Part shown: one piece after another, positions 7,361-15,136 of the stretch | Layout: every line of letters starts with the position of its first letter | How positions within the stretch are numbered: the first letter of the stretch is position 1 | NCBI GenBank assembly: GCA_937919155.1 | Contig: CALFPM010000026.1 | Span: 1-25,145 of the forward strand | Length of the DNA: 25,145 bases | Reading direction: 5' to 3' | Source: an uncultured Clostridia bacterium | GTDB lineage: Bacteria; Bacillota; Clostridia; Oscillospirales; Acutalibacteraceae | Notes under the pieces: model-generated | Database searches by the model: none | The model's input: only the letters and a program-made list of their open reading frames with translations | Told to the model about the DNA's origin: nothing | Translations under genes and position numbers: made by a program

Positions 7361-7405
7361 TGTTACAGACTCCTTTTGATTTATATGAACTCTCGGTTCG
7401 TTCAT

Positions 7406-7435
7406 ATTATAACCGCATAAGGTTAATATATTCAA
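7406..7435 (-). promoter_or_regulatory. Promoter of the Asn/Gln-rich small gene
   Basis: On the minus strand, TATAAT (7411-7406) is preceded 18 bases upstream by TTGAAT (7435-7430). The transcript would start about 40 bases before the start codon. Confidence 0.5.
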
Positions 7436-7472
7436 ACTGAATATGCCTAAAAGGTCGGATATATTAACCTTA
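7418..7472. repeat. Perfect 14-bp inverted repeat between divergent promoters
   Basis: TAAGGTTAATATAT (7418-7431) and its exact reverse complement (7459-7472) are separated by 27 bases that themselves hold a small ATTC/GAAT dyad. The left arm lies in the spacer of the minus-strand promoter; the right arm ends 5 bases before the -35 box of the plus-strand promoter. The placement suits a repressor operator pair or a DNA loop; no regulator is identified. Confidence 0.6.
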
Positions 7473-7477
7473 ATTTA

Positions 7478-7506
7478 TTGACAAAAATTTTTGCCGATGT
7501 TAAAAT
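7478..7506 (+). promoter_or_regulatory. Promoter of the EFR1-type ferredoxin gene
   Basis: TTGACA (7478-7483, perfect), a 17-base spacer and TAAAAT (7501-7506). Transcription would start about 10 bases before the start codon's ribosome site, giving a very short leader. Confidence 0.75.
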
Positions 7507-7523
7507 TTTACAGAGGTGTTAAT

Positions 7524-8273
7524 ATGATTTATTATTTTTCAGGCACAGGCAATTCACGCCACGCCGCCCAGGTTATTGCAGACAATCTGAACGACAAAGC
7601 TTCGGATATTGTTGAAGCTTTGGAAAACGGCAATTTCGGCTCTGCAGAGGATGAAATCACGGGTTTTGTTTTTCCCGTTTATTTCTGGGGTCTGCCCGAA
7701 ATCGTGAAACGCTTCGCCTCAATGCCTCAAACAAAAAACTCTCTCGGAAAATATGTTTTCGCAGTTATCACCTGCGGTGCAAACACAGGCACGGCGGATA
7801 AAATGCTTGAAAAGACTCTGGGCAGAAAGCTTGACTACTCATTTTCCCTCAGAATGCCCGATAATTATGTGGTTATGTATGACCCCTGCATCAAAGAAAA
7901 AGCGCAGAAATATCTGCGCCACGCAGACAAAGAGCTGGAAACTATCTGCGCCGATATCAGGGCGCGGAAACAGGCTGTGTGCGGTGTCAGCGGCGGAAAA
8001 CTGAAAAGCGCTTTTGTTTCGCTTCTCTATAACCCTTTCAGAAACACCAAAAAATTCCACGCTGACGAAAAATGCATTTCCTGCGGTCTGTGCGAAAAAT
8101 TATGCCCCGACAACGTTATAGTTATTGAGGGCGGCAAACCCGTCTGGACAAAGAAAAAATGCCAGCACTGCACGGCTTGCATCAACCGTTGCCCCAAGTC
8201 GGCAATCCAATACGGCAAGGCAACCGAAAGCAGAGGAAGATATAATTATTACAGCGTGATTGACGGCGAATAA
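7524..8273 (+). CDS. EFR1-type protein: flavodoxin-like domain plus 2[4Fe-4S] ferredoxin domain
   Basis: This 249-residue cytoplasmic electron-transfer protein opens with MIYYFSGTGNSRHAAQ, where SGTGNS is the FMN phosphate-binding loop of flavodoxin-type folds. The flavodoxin-like part runs to about residue 165. A bacterial ferredoxin domain follows: C184-x2-C187-x2-C190-x3-C194-P and C213-x2-C216-x2-C219-x3-C223-P. The fusion is the architecture of the EFR1 family common in gut Clostridia; its physiological partner is not established. ATG 7524 is chosen because AGAGGTG precedes it and it opens directly on the flavodoxin strand; an in-frame ATG at 7491 lies in the promoter. The galM promoter starts inside its 3' end. 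Confidence 0.88.
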   Translation: MIYYFSGTGNSRHAAQVIADNLNDKASDIVEALENGNFGSAEDEITGFVFPVYFWGLPEIVKRFASMPQTKNSLGKYVFAVITCGANTGTADKMLEKTLGRKLDYSFSLRMPDNYVVMYDPCIKEKAQKYLRHADKELETICADIRARKQAVCGVSGGKLKSAFVSLLYNPFRNTKKFHADEKCISCGLCEKLCPDNVIVIEGGKPVWTKKKCQHCTACINRCPKSAIQYGKATESRGRYNYYSVIDGE

Positions 8274-8288
8274 AAAACAATATATAAT
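8260..8288 (+). promoter_or_regulatory. Promoter of galM
   Basis: TTGACG (8260-8265) lies within the last codons of the upstream gene, with a 17-base spacer and perfect TATAAT (8283-8288). It precedes the galM ribosome site TTGGAGG. Confidence 0.7.
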
Positions 8289-8317
8289 GTAATCAAGAAC
8301 CTATTGGAGGATTAAAA

Positions 8318-9349
8318 ATGATAGTTAAGAATTCATTCGGAACAACAGCAGACGGCAGAGCCGTTGATTGCTACACAATAAAAAACTCACTGGAAACCGC
8401 AGTTGATATCATCACCTACGGTGCAACGGTCAACAGCATTTATGTTGCGGATAAAAACGGCATTTTTGCCGATGTGCTTGCAGGTTTTGACACAATTGAC
8501 GGTCACGAGAACCATTCCGATTATGAGGGAATGACCGTTGGCAGATATGCCAACAGAATTGCAGGCGGTAAATTTTCAATTGACGGCGTTGAATATAACG
8601 TTGAAAAGAACGAAAGAGGCATCACCTGCCTTCACGGCGGCGCAGAGCTTTCAACCGCAGTGTGGAAAGCAATCATCATTGACGATAACTCTCTCGAAAT
8701 GACTTACACAAGTCCTGACGGCGCAATGGGTTTCCCCGGCAAGGTGGATTTCCGGGTTGTTTTCACTCTTCACGAGGACAACGCGCTTAAAATCGAATAT
8801 TATGCGGTAAGCGATAAAAAGACAGTCATCAATATGACCAACCACGCATATTTCAACCTTGCAGGCAAGGGCAATGTGCTTGACCATATTCTGCAGATTA
8901 ACGCTGACGCTTACACACCCATTGACGAAAACAGCATCCCCACAGGCGAAATCAGACCTGTTGAGGGCACTCCCTTTGATTTCAGACAGGCAAAGGCTAT
9001 CGGCAAGGATATCGGTGCTGAGGATGACCAGCTTGCAATCGGCAAGGGTTATGACCACAACTTCTGCCTTAACGAGGGTGACGGCCCCGCCGCAACGGCA
9101 TATGACCCCGAAAGCGGCAGAATGCTTGAAGTTTTCACCGACCTTTGCGGTGTTCAGCTTTACACAGGCAATTTCCTTGACGGAACAATCATCGGCAAGC
9201 AGGGCAATCCTCTTGTTCAGCACGCAGGTTTCTGCCTTGAAACTCAGTATTATCCCAACACACCCAATATGCCCGAATTTCCGCAGTGTACTTTTGATGC
9301 AGGCGAAAAATTCTATTCCTGCACCGTTTTCAGATTTTCCGTTAAATAA
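8318..9349 (+). CDS. galM: Aldose 1-epimerase (galactose mutarotase)
   Basis: The enzyme interconverts alpha and beta anomers of aldoses such as galactose and glucose, feeding the Leloir pathway. The 343-residue length is standard. Diagnostic motifs are GRYANRIAGGKF, CLHGG (H106, substrate binding), MTNHAYFNL (H176, catalytic acid) and GFCLETQYYPNTPN (E308, catalytic base). TTGGAGG lies 7 bases before the ATG. No other galactose genes are near, so the job may be general sugar metabolism. It has its own promoter and stands alone; a weak dyad but no convincing terminator follows. Confidence 0.93.
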   Translation: MIVKNSFGTTADGRAVDCYTIKNSLETAVDIITYGATVNSIYVADKNGIFADVLAGFDTIDGHENHSDYEGMTVGRYANRIAGGKFSIDGVEYNVEKNERGITCLHGGAELSTAVWKAIIIDDNSLEMTYTSPDGAMGFPGKVDFRVVFTLHEDNALKIEYYAVSDKKTVINMTNHAYFNLAGKGNVLDHILQINADAYTPIDENSIPTGEIRPVEGTPFDFRQAKAIGKDIGAEDDQLAIGKGYDHNFCLNEGDGPAATAYDPESGRMLEVFTDLCGVQLYTGNFLDGTIIGKQGNPLVQHAGFCLETQYYPNTPNMPEFPQCTFDAGEKFYSCTVFRFSVK

Positions 9350-9375
9350 TTGTTCATTTTTTGCGGCATAATTGT

Positions 9376-9404
9376 TTCACGGCAATTCACAGATTTGTTA
9401 TAAT
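9376..9404 (+). promoter_or_regulatory. Promoter of the two-component operon
   Basis: TTCACG (9376-9381), a 17-base spacer and perfect TATAAT (9399-9404) with an extended TGT just upstream. A second TATAAT is at 9411-9416 without a good -35 box. Confidence 0.6.
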
Positions 9405-9448
9405 TCGGAGTATAATTATAATTGAAGATTAAACAGGAGGGGACTATT

Positions 9449-10138
9449 ATGGCATCGGAAAGAATTCTTGTTGTAGATGACGATAATAATATTTGCGAAC
9501 TTTTAAGGCTTTATCTCGAAAAGGAAGGCTACGAGGTTGCTCTTGCCCACAACGGCGGCGAGGCAATAAAACTGTTCCACGAGCTTTCACCCGACCTTAT
9601 GATTCTTGACATTATGCTGCCCGTGCTTGACGGCTGGCAGGTATGCCGCGAAATCAGAAAGTCCTCGGATATGCCCATCATTATGCTTACCGCCAAGGGT
9701 GAAACCTTCGACAAGGTGCTTGGTTTTGAATTGGGTGCGGACGACTATGTTGTGAAACCCTTTGAAACAAAAGAGGTTATGGCAAGAATCAAGGCTGTTC
9801 TCCGCAGAAGCGGTGCAGGCGCACAGACAGACATCAAAGAAGTGCGCTATGACAAGCTTGTTATCAACCTCACTAACTACGAGCTTCAGGTTGACGGCAA
9901 AAAGATTGACACACCTCCCAAAGAGCTTGAACTCATATATCACCTTGCAAGCAACCCCAACCGCGTTTTCACCAGAGACCAACTTCTTGACGAAGTGTGG
10001 GGCTTTGACTATTACGGCGACTCAAGAACCGTTGACGTTCATGTCAAGCGTCTGCGCGAAAAGCTTGAGGGTGTTTCCGACAAATGGGAACTCAAAACCG
10101 TGTGGAGCGTAGGCTACAAGTTCGGCACAATGGAGTAA
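9449..10138 (+). CDS. OmpR/PhoB-family response regulator
   Basis: This 229-residue DNA-binding response regulator has an N-terminal receiver domain carrying the acidic pair D10/D11, phospho-acceptor D54 (MILDIMLP), T81 and K103 (KPF). The C-terminal winged helix contains PPKELELIYHLASNPNRVFTR, the DVHVKRLREKLE recognition region and the VWSVGYKF wing. ATG 9449 is used because AGGAGGG (9436-9442) is 6 bases upstream; a TTG at 9422 would precede that site. The kinase gene starts 6 bases after the stop, so it is surely the partner. The likely target is the htrA gene next door and perhaps its own operon. Confidence 0.93.
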   Translation: MASERILVVDDDNNICELLRLYLEKEGYEVALAHNGGEAIKLFHELSPDLMILDIMLPVLDGWQVCREIRKSSDMPIIMLTAKGETFDKVLGFELGADDYVVKPFETKEVMARIKAVLRRSGAGAQTDIKEVRYDKLVINLTNYELQVDGKKIDTPPKELELIYHLASNPNRVFTRDQLLDEVWGFDYYGDSRTVDVHVKRLREKLEGVSDKWELKTVWSVGYKFGTME

Positions 10139-10144
10139 TATGAA

Positions 10145-11635
10145 ATGAAAAAGAAAAAAAGCTCGGGTCTTTTCCGAAAATATTTTCTTGTCACAATTTC
10201 AATAATTCTTGCAAGCTTCGTCTTTTTAGGCGGAGCTCTCTTGCTTTTTGTTTCAGGTCTCTGGATGGACGAAAAAACAGAGCTTCTGACCGAAAACACC
10301 GTCAGCGTTGCCCGAAACACAAGCGATGTTCTGAAATCGGACTATCTTGGTCAGAGCGGCAGAGCTTCCGTGATTCTTATCTGCAACACTCTCCATCAGA
10401 TTTCCAATGCAATTGATGCCGATGTTTTCATCACGGACACTCACGGTCAGGTTGTTTACTGCAAAGAGATTCTGCAATCCAATATGGCACTCTATACGGG
10501 CAACTGCATGGTGCATAACTCCTATTCCATCCCCGAAGATATTATGCAGAATGCGCTCAAATCAACGGTTTCGGAAACGGGTACTCTCGGCGATTCGCTG
10601 AGCAATGTTCATTTCATCGTCAGCTCTCCCGTTGTTGTCAACGGGCAGACCGTTGCGGTTGTTTTTTCAACCCAGTCTGTTATTGACGGCCTCGCGCCCT
10701 ATATCGCAGGTATGCTCCGTGTATTTCTGGCAGCAACTCTTTTTGCATTTGCAATGGCATTCATTCTTGTTTATCTTGTTTCATTGAGGCTCACAAAGCC
10801 TCTGCGCGAAATGAGCGCGGCGGCAAAGCAATATGCAACAGGTGATTTTTCAAAGAGAATTCCCATCAAATCCAAGCTTCACCTGCTTGGTCAGGATGAA
10901 ACGGACGAGCTGATTCAGGCATTCAACACAATGGCGCAAGCACTTGCCACCCTTGAATCAAGCCGCAGAAGCTTTGTTGCCAATGTGTCACACGAGTTAA
11001 AAACTCCCATGACCACAATCGGAGGATTCATTGACGGAATTCTGGACGGCACAATTGAGCCTGAAAAGGAAACTCGGTATCTGAAAATAGTTTCCAACGA
11101 AGTAAAGCGTCTTTCAAGACTTGTTACGGGAATGCTCAATATGAGCAAAATCGAAGCAGGCGAGCTTGAACTGAAACCCGTTTCATTCGATATTTCCGAA
11201 ATGATATTCCACACCCTGCTGAGCTTTGAGCAAATAATCGACAGCAAACATATTGAAATCAGAGGTCTTGACTCCTTTGAGAGTAACAACGTTGTTGCAG
11301 ATAAAGATATGATAAATCAGGTTGTTTATAATCTGATTGACAACGCGGTCAAGTTCACTCCTGACGGCGGATACATTGAGGTATATTCAAAAGCGGATTC
11401 GGAAAAAGTTATTATCCGCGTGCGTAACAGCGGCAAAGGTATACCCAGCGAAGAAACAGACAAAATATTTGAGAGATTCTATAAAGTGGATAAATCCAGA
11501 AGCTACGATGTGAAAGGCGCAGGCATGGGTCTTTATATTGTCAAAACAATCATTGAGCTTCACGGCGGAAGCATTATTGCCCGAAGCGAAGAGGGCGAAT
11601 ATGCCGAATTTATTTTCCAACTTCCATTGATTTAA
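10145..11635 (+). CDS. Membrane sensor histidine kinase (HAMP, HisKA, HATPase)
   Basis: This 496-residue sensor has an N-terminal membrane helix (about 13-37), an extracytoplasmic domain of about 150 residues and a second helix (about 188-213). The HAMP linker (LTKPLREMSAAAKQY onward) follows, then the HisKA H-box SHELKTPM with phospho-acceptor H283. The catalytic domain has the N-box NLIDNAVKF (396-404), G1 NSGKGI (from 428), an F-box FERFYKVDKSRS and G2 GAGMGLYI (458-465). All catalytic elements are intact. The outer domain is not a type I can name; a PAS/Cache-like fold would be usual. The neighbouring HtrA gene suggests it senses envelope or secretion stress, as CssS does, but this is inference from position. 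Confidence 0.93.
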   Translation: MKKKKSSGLFRKYFLVTISIILASFVFLGGALLLFVSGLWMDEKTELLTENTVSVARNTSDVLKSDYLGQSGRASVILICNTLHQISNAIDADVFITDTHGQVVYCKEILQSNMALYTGNCMVHNSYSIPEDIMQNALKSTVSETGTLGDSLSNVHFIVSSPVVVNGQTVAVVFSTQSVIDGLAPYIAGMLRVFLAATLFAFAMAFILVYLVSLRLTKPLREMSAAAKQYATGDFSKRIPIKSKLHLLGQDETDELIQAFNTMAQALATLESSRRSFVANVSHELKTPMTTIGGFIDGILDGTIEPEKETRYLKIVSNEVKRLSRLVTGMLNMSKIEAGELELKPVSFDISEMIFHTLLSFEQIIDSKHIEIRGLDSFESNNVVADKDMINQVVYNLIDNAVKFTPDGGYIEVYSKADSEKVIIRVRNSGKGIPSEETDKIFERFYKVDKSRSYDVKGAGMGLYIVKTIIELHGGSIIARSEEGEYAEFIFQLPLI

Positions 11636-11651
11636 TATTTTTTTACCGCTT

Positions 11652-11684
11652 GTTCAAATTCTATTAAAGAAGTTCAATTAAAAT
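11652..11684 (+). promoter_or_regulatory. Candidate regulator-binding repeats and -10 box ahead of htrA
   Basis: GTTCAAATT (11652-11660) and GTTCAATTA (11672-11680) are direct repeats exactly 20 bases apart, about two helical turns. The second runs into TAAAAT (11679-11684), a plausible -10 box. No good -35 box exists at normal spacing, as expected of an activator-dependent promoter recognised by an OmpR-type regulator. Confidence 0.4.
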
Positions 11685-11724
11685 AGCATCATTCCCATTG
11701 ACTCATTTATCGGAGGTCTGAACC

Positions 11725-13272
11725 ATGAACGATGAAAATATTATGAATAACATTCCCGAAGAAGAAACTTCCGCTCCTTGCGAAGAACCCGCAGCTGAAG
11801 AAAGCATTCCTCAGGAAGAAACAACCGCGGCGGAAACCGTTGCAGAAGAACCTTCACAGGAAGTGGCGGAAGAACCTGCTCAGGAAGATGTTCCCCACGT
11901 CAGCGCAGAGCCTGTTGCTCCCCCCGAAAACCCTGTTTATTCGGATAATTCTTACACAAGAAACGAAAACACAGGCAACTACGGTTATCAGCAGAATTAT
12001 TCCTCATACAATCAGTATCAGGCACCTGCTCAGCCTCCGAAAAAGGACAGAAAAGGTCTCAAAATATTTGCCGCTTGCCTTGCGTTGATACTTGTGTTCT
12101 CACTCGGTTTCGGCATTGCATCAATCAGAAAAGAAAATAACGGCGGCAGCATTTCATCATCCGATAAGAATAAAAATGAGGACGGGCCCAAGCTCAACAT
12201 CAACGAATCCCCCGTCACTCCCACAGCCGCATCCGTTAACGGTGCGCTCACCACTGCGCAGATTGCGGAAAAGGTGAAACCCAGCATTGTCGGCATTGTT
12301 GTTTATACTCAGCGCTCCAACTCTTCCGCAGGCGAAGGCACGGGCGTTATTATGGGCGAGGATAAGTCAGGCGAATACACTTATATCGTCACCTGCGCTC
12401 ACGTTATCAGCGATGCCGGAATTCAGGTCAGAGTGCAGACCGAGGACGGCACCGCATTTGACGCAGAAATAGTCGGTTTTGACACAAGGACAGACCTTGG
12501 CGTTCTTAAAATAAAAGCAAAAGGTCTGCCTGCCGCAGAATTCGGCAACTCAAATGCCCTGAAAGTCGGTGACAGCGTTTATGCAATCGGTAACCCCGGC
12601 GGCGTTGAATTTTTCGGCTCATTCACAGGCGGCTTTGTTTCGGCAATCGACAGACCCGTAAGCAGTGAAATCGGCTACACAATGAAATGTATCCAGCACG
12701 ATGCGGCAATCAACCCCGGAAACTCGGGCGGCGCACTTGTGAATGTTTACGGCCAGGTTATCGGCATCAATTCACAGAAGATTGCGGCTACAGACTATGA
12801 GGGTATGGGATTTGCAATTCCCATCACCGCCGCAAAGCAGATTATTGATGACCTTATCGCTTATAATTATGTTCCCAACAGACCCAAGCTCGGCATCACC
12901 TATTACCCCGTCAGCGCAAGCGCACAGTACAGCATGATTGCGCAGATTAAAGGTCTGCCCGCAGGCACACTCATCATCAATGAAATCAGCTCTGACAGCT
13001 CCCTTGCAGGCACAAAGGTAAGACAGTATGATATGATTACTGCCGTTGACGGCAAAGACCTGACCACTGCCGATGTTCTTCTTGAAAAGATTGATAACGG
13101 CAAGGTAGGCGACAAGCTGACCCTCTCAATCTGCAGAGTCAACGGAGACTATTCCATCGAGGAATTTGATGTTGATATCGTTCTTGTTGAGGATAAGGGC
13201 GGCTCCGAACCCGTAACCACAACACAGTATTATATTGATCCGTTTGAATATTTCAACCAGTTCGGTTATTAA
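11725..13272 (+). CDS. Membrane-anchored HtrA/DegP-like serine protease with PDZ domain
   Basis: This 515-residue protein has a long cytoplasmic acidic N-terminal tail (about 1-70, Glu/Pro/Ala-rich) and a Tyr/Asn/Gln-rich part to about 105. One membrane helix (about 111-133) is followed by a trypsin-like domain outside the cell. The triad is intact: H226 (CAHV), D257 (TRTDLGVLK) and S334 (GNSGGA). A PDZ domain occupies about 390-490, and a short Tyr/Phe-rich tail ends the chain. CGGAGG is 9 bases before the ATG. Such proteases degrade or refold damaged exported proteins. The gene directly follows a two-component system and carries candidate regulator repeats upstream. It ends at a terminator. 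Gram-positive HtrA paralogues (htrA, htrB, htrC) cannot be told apart here. Confidence 0.92.
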   Translation: MNDENIMNNIPEEETSAPCEEPAAEESIPQEETTAAETVAEEPSQEVAEEPAQEDVPHVSAEPVAPPENPVYSDNSYTRNENTGNYGYQQNYSSYNQYQAPAQPPKKDRKGLKIFAACLALILVFSLGFGIASIRKENNGGSISSSDKNKNEDGPKLNINESPVTPTAASVNGALTTAQIAEKVKPSIVGIVVYTQRSNSSAGEGTGVIMGEDKSGEYTYIVTCAHVISDAGIQVRVQTEDGTAFDAEIVGFDTRTDLGVLKIKAKGLPAAEFGNSNALKVGDSVYAIGNPGGVEFFGSFTGGFVSAIDRPVSSEIGYTMKCIQHDAAINPGNSGGALVNVYGQVIGINSQKIAATDYEGMGFAIPITAAKQIIDDLIAYNYVPNRPKLGITYYPVSASAQYSMIAQIKGLPAGTLIINEISSDSSLAGTKVRQYDMITAVDGKDLTTADVLLEKIDNGKVGDKLTLSICRVNGDYSIEEFDVDIVLVEDKGGSEPVTTTQYYIDPFEYFNQFGY

Positions 13273-13300
13273 AAAAAGCACCCTGCGGGGTGCTTTTTTA
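13272..13300 (+). terminator. Intrinsic terminator of htrA
   Basis: AAAAAAGCACCC pairs with GGGTGCTTTTTT around a 4-base loop (TGCG), followed by T residues; it begins at the htrA stop codon. Confidence 0.88.
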
Positions 13301-13328
13301 ATGCAAAGTTCAAAGTGTAAAGTGCAAC

Positions 13329-13363
13329 AAAAAACGCCCCGACCGGTTAAAGTCAGGGCGTTT
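13329..13363 (-). terminator. Intrinsic terminator of the hydrogenase operon
   Basis: Read on the minus strand, AACGCCCTGAC pairs with GTCGGGGCGTT (one G-T pair), followed by a T run. It lies 10 bases after the hydA stop and faces the htrA terminator, so the two operons converge with separate terminators. Confidence 0.85.
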
Positions 13364-13372
13364 GCCGTTTAA

Positions 13373-15118
13373 TTATTTGCTGTACTTGCCTCTCTTCACA
13401 TAGTGAGTGTGAAGAACTTCGTGAGCAATGTGGCTGCCGGGCTTCTCAAAATACTCGGCATAAACTGCCTTAACAGCTTCGTTTTCGTGTGACTTTCTTA
13501 CGGGAAGGTTAGCATCTGCCTCATAAAGAGCCTTGCCTCTGATACCCTTAAGGTCAACAAAGTTGCGAACGCTTGCGGGCTGAACGGGCTGACCGCCGCC
13601 GTTTACGCAACCGCCGGGACAAGCCATGATTTCAACAAACTGATAGTCTGCTGTGCCTGCCTTGATCTTTTCCATAACAGTCTGGGCATTCTTAAGGCCG
13701 CTTGCTGCGCAAACCTTGATTTCCTTGCCTGCGATGGTGTAGGTTGCTTCCTTGAGACCGTCTGTGCCTCTTACCTCTGTGAACTCAAGAGCCTTGAGTT
13801 CTTCGCCTGTAAGAACTTCGTAAGCAGTTCTGAGAGCAGCTTCCATAACGCCGCCTGTTGCGCCGAAGATAACGCCTGCACCTGAGCCTTCGCCGAGAGG
13901 ATTGTCGAATTCTTCATCGGGAAGAAGGTTGAATGTGATGCCTGCAGTTTCAATCATTCTTGCAAGTTCACGGGTTGTGAGTGCGTAGTCAACATCTGCA
14001 TAGCCGCTTGCAGACTGATCATCTCTGCCTGCCTCAAACTTCTTTGCAGTACAGGGCATGATGCTTACAACAACGATGTCCTTGGGATCAAGGTTCATCT
14101 TCTTTGCATACCATGTCTTGATTACTGCGCCGAACATCTGCTGAGGTGACTTACAGCTTGAAAGATGGTCGATCTGCTCGGGATAGTAATGCTCGCAGTA
14201 CTTAACCCAACCGGGTGAGCAGGATGTGATAAGGGGCAGAGTGCCGCCGTTGTTGATTCTGTCAAGAAGCTCTGTTGCTTCTTCCATGATTGTAAGGTCA
14301 GCTGAGAAGTCGGTATCAAATACCTTGCTGAAACCAAGTCTGCGGAGAGCTGCAACCATCTTGCCTGTTACGTTTGTGCCGATTGCATTGCCGAAGCACT
14401 CACCGAGAGTAACTCTGATTGAGGGAGCAGTGTTAACAACAACAAACTTATCGGGGTCTGCGATTGCTTCAAATACCTTTGCGGTATCGTCCTTTTCATA
14501 GATTGCACCAACGGGGCAGTTAACAATACACTGACCGCAGGATACACATGAGAAATCGTTAAGGGGAAGCTCAAAGGGTGAGCCGATGTGAGTATCGAAA
14601 CCTCTTGCGCTTGCGCCGATAACGCTGATAGCCTGATTGTCACAAGCAGCAACACAGCGGCGGCAAAGCACGCACTTGCTGTTGTCTCTGATCATGTGAG
14701 CAGCTGAATCGTCATACTGGAATTCGGGGTATACACCCTCGAATGTGTCAAGCTTGTCCACGCCGTAGTCCTTGCAAAGCTTCTGAAGCTCGCAGTTACC
14801 GCTTCTTACGCAGGAAAGGCAATCCTTTCTGTGAGTTGAAAGAACAAGCTCAAGGTTTGTTTTGCGGCTGTTTCTTACCTTTTCTGTGTTTGTGAACACT
14901 TCCATACCCTCGTTAACGGGGAATACGCAAGCAGCAACGAGTGAACGAGCACCCTTAACTTCAACCATACACATACGGCAAGCGCCGATTTCGTTCATTT
15001 CCTTAAGGTAGCAGAGAGTGGGGATCTCAACACCCGCATATCTTGCAGCCTCAAGGATTGAAATGCCCTTGGGAACGCTCAGGGGCATATTGTTTATTTT
15101 AATGTTTACCATTTCCAT
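13373..15118 (-). CDS. hydA: [FeFe] hydrogenase catalytic subunit HydA (NuoG-like N-terminus)
   Basis: This 581-residue cytoplasmic enzyme reversibly makes H2 at an H-cluster. Ordered domains: a [2Fe-2S] domain (C36, C47, C50, C64), a NuoG-type His-Cys3 cluster (H96, C100, C103, C109) and two [4Fe-4S] clusters (C149/152/155/159 and C191/194/197/201). The H-domain has L1 TSCSPGW (298-304), L2 MPCTAKKFEA (354-363), L3 EIMACPGGCVNGGGQP (496-511) and a C-terminal small-subunit-like tail. This is the A3/M3 layout of trimeric NAD(P)-linked, often electron-bifurcating hydrogenases. GAGGAGG lies 9 bases before the ATG. L1 has Ser where many relatives have a second Cys, an accepted variant. It is last in its operon. 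No maturation genes (hydE, hydF, hydG) are in the window. Confidence 0.95.
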   Translation of the reverse strand: MEMVNIKINNMPLSVPKGISILEAARYAGVEIPTLCYLKEMNEIGACRMCMVEVKGARSLVAACVFPVNEGMEVFTNTEKVRNSRKTNLELVLSTHRKDCLSCVRSGNCELQKLCKDYGVDKLDTFEGVYPEFQYDDSAAHMIRDNSKCVLCRRCVAACDNQAISVIGASARGFDTHIGSPFELPLNDFSCVSCGQCIVNCPVGAIYEKDDTAKVFEAIADPDKFVVVNTAPSIRVTLGECFGNAIGTNVTGKMVAALRRLGFSKVFDTDFSADLTIMEEATELLDRINNGGTLPLITSCSPGWVKYCEHYYPEQIDHLSSCKSPQQMFGAVIKTWYAKKMNLDPKDIVVVSIMPCTAKKFEAGRDDQSASGYADVDYALTTRELARMIETAGITFNLLPDEEFDNPLGEGSGAGVIFGATGGVMEAALRTAYEVLTGEELKALEFTEVRGTDGLKEATYTIAGKEIKVCAASGLKNAQTVMEKIKAGTADYQFVEIMACPGGCVNGGGQPVQPASVRNFVDLKGIRGKALYEADANLPVRKSHENEAVKAVYAEYFEKPGSHIAHEVLHTHYVKRGKYSK

Positions 15119-15136
15119 TATCTTATGCCTCCTCTA

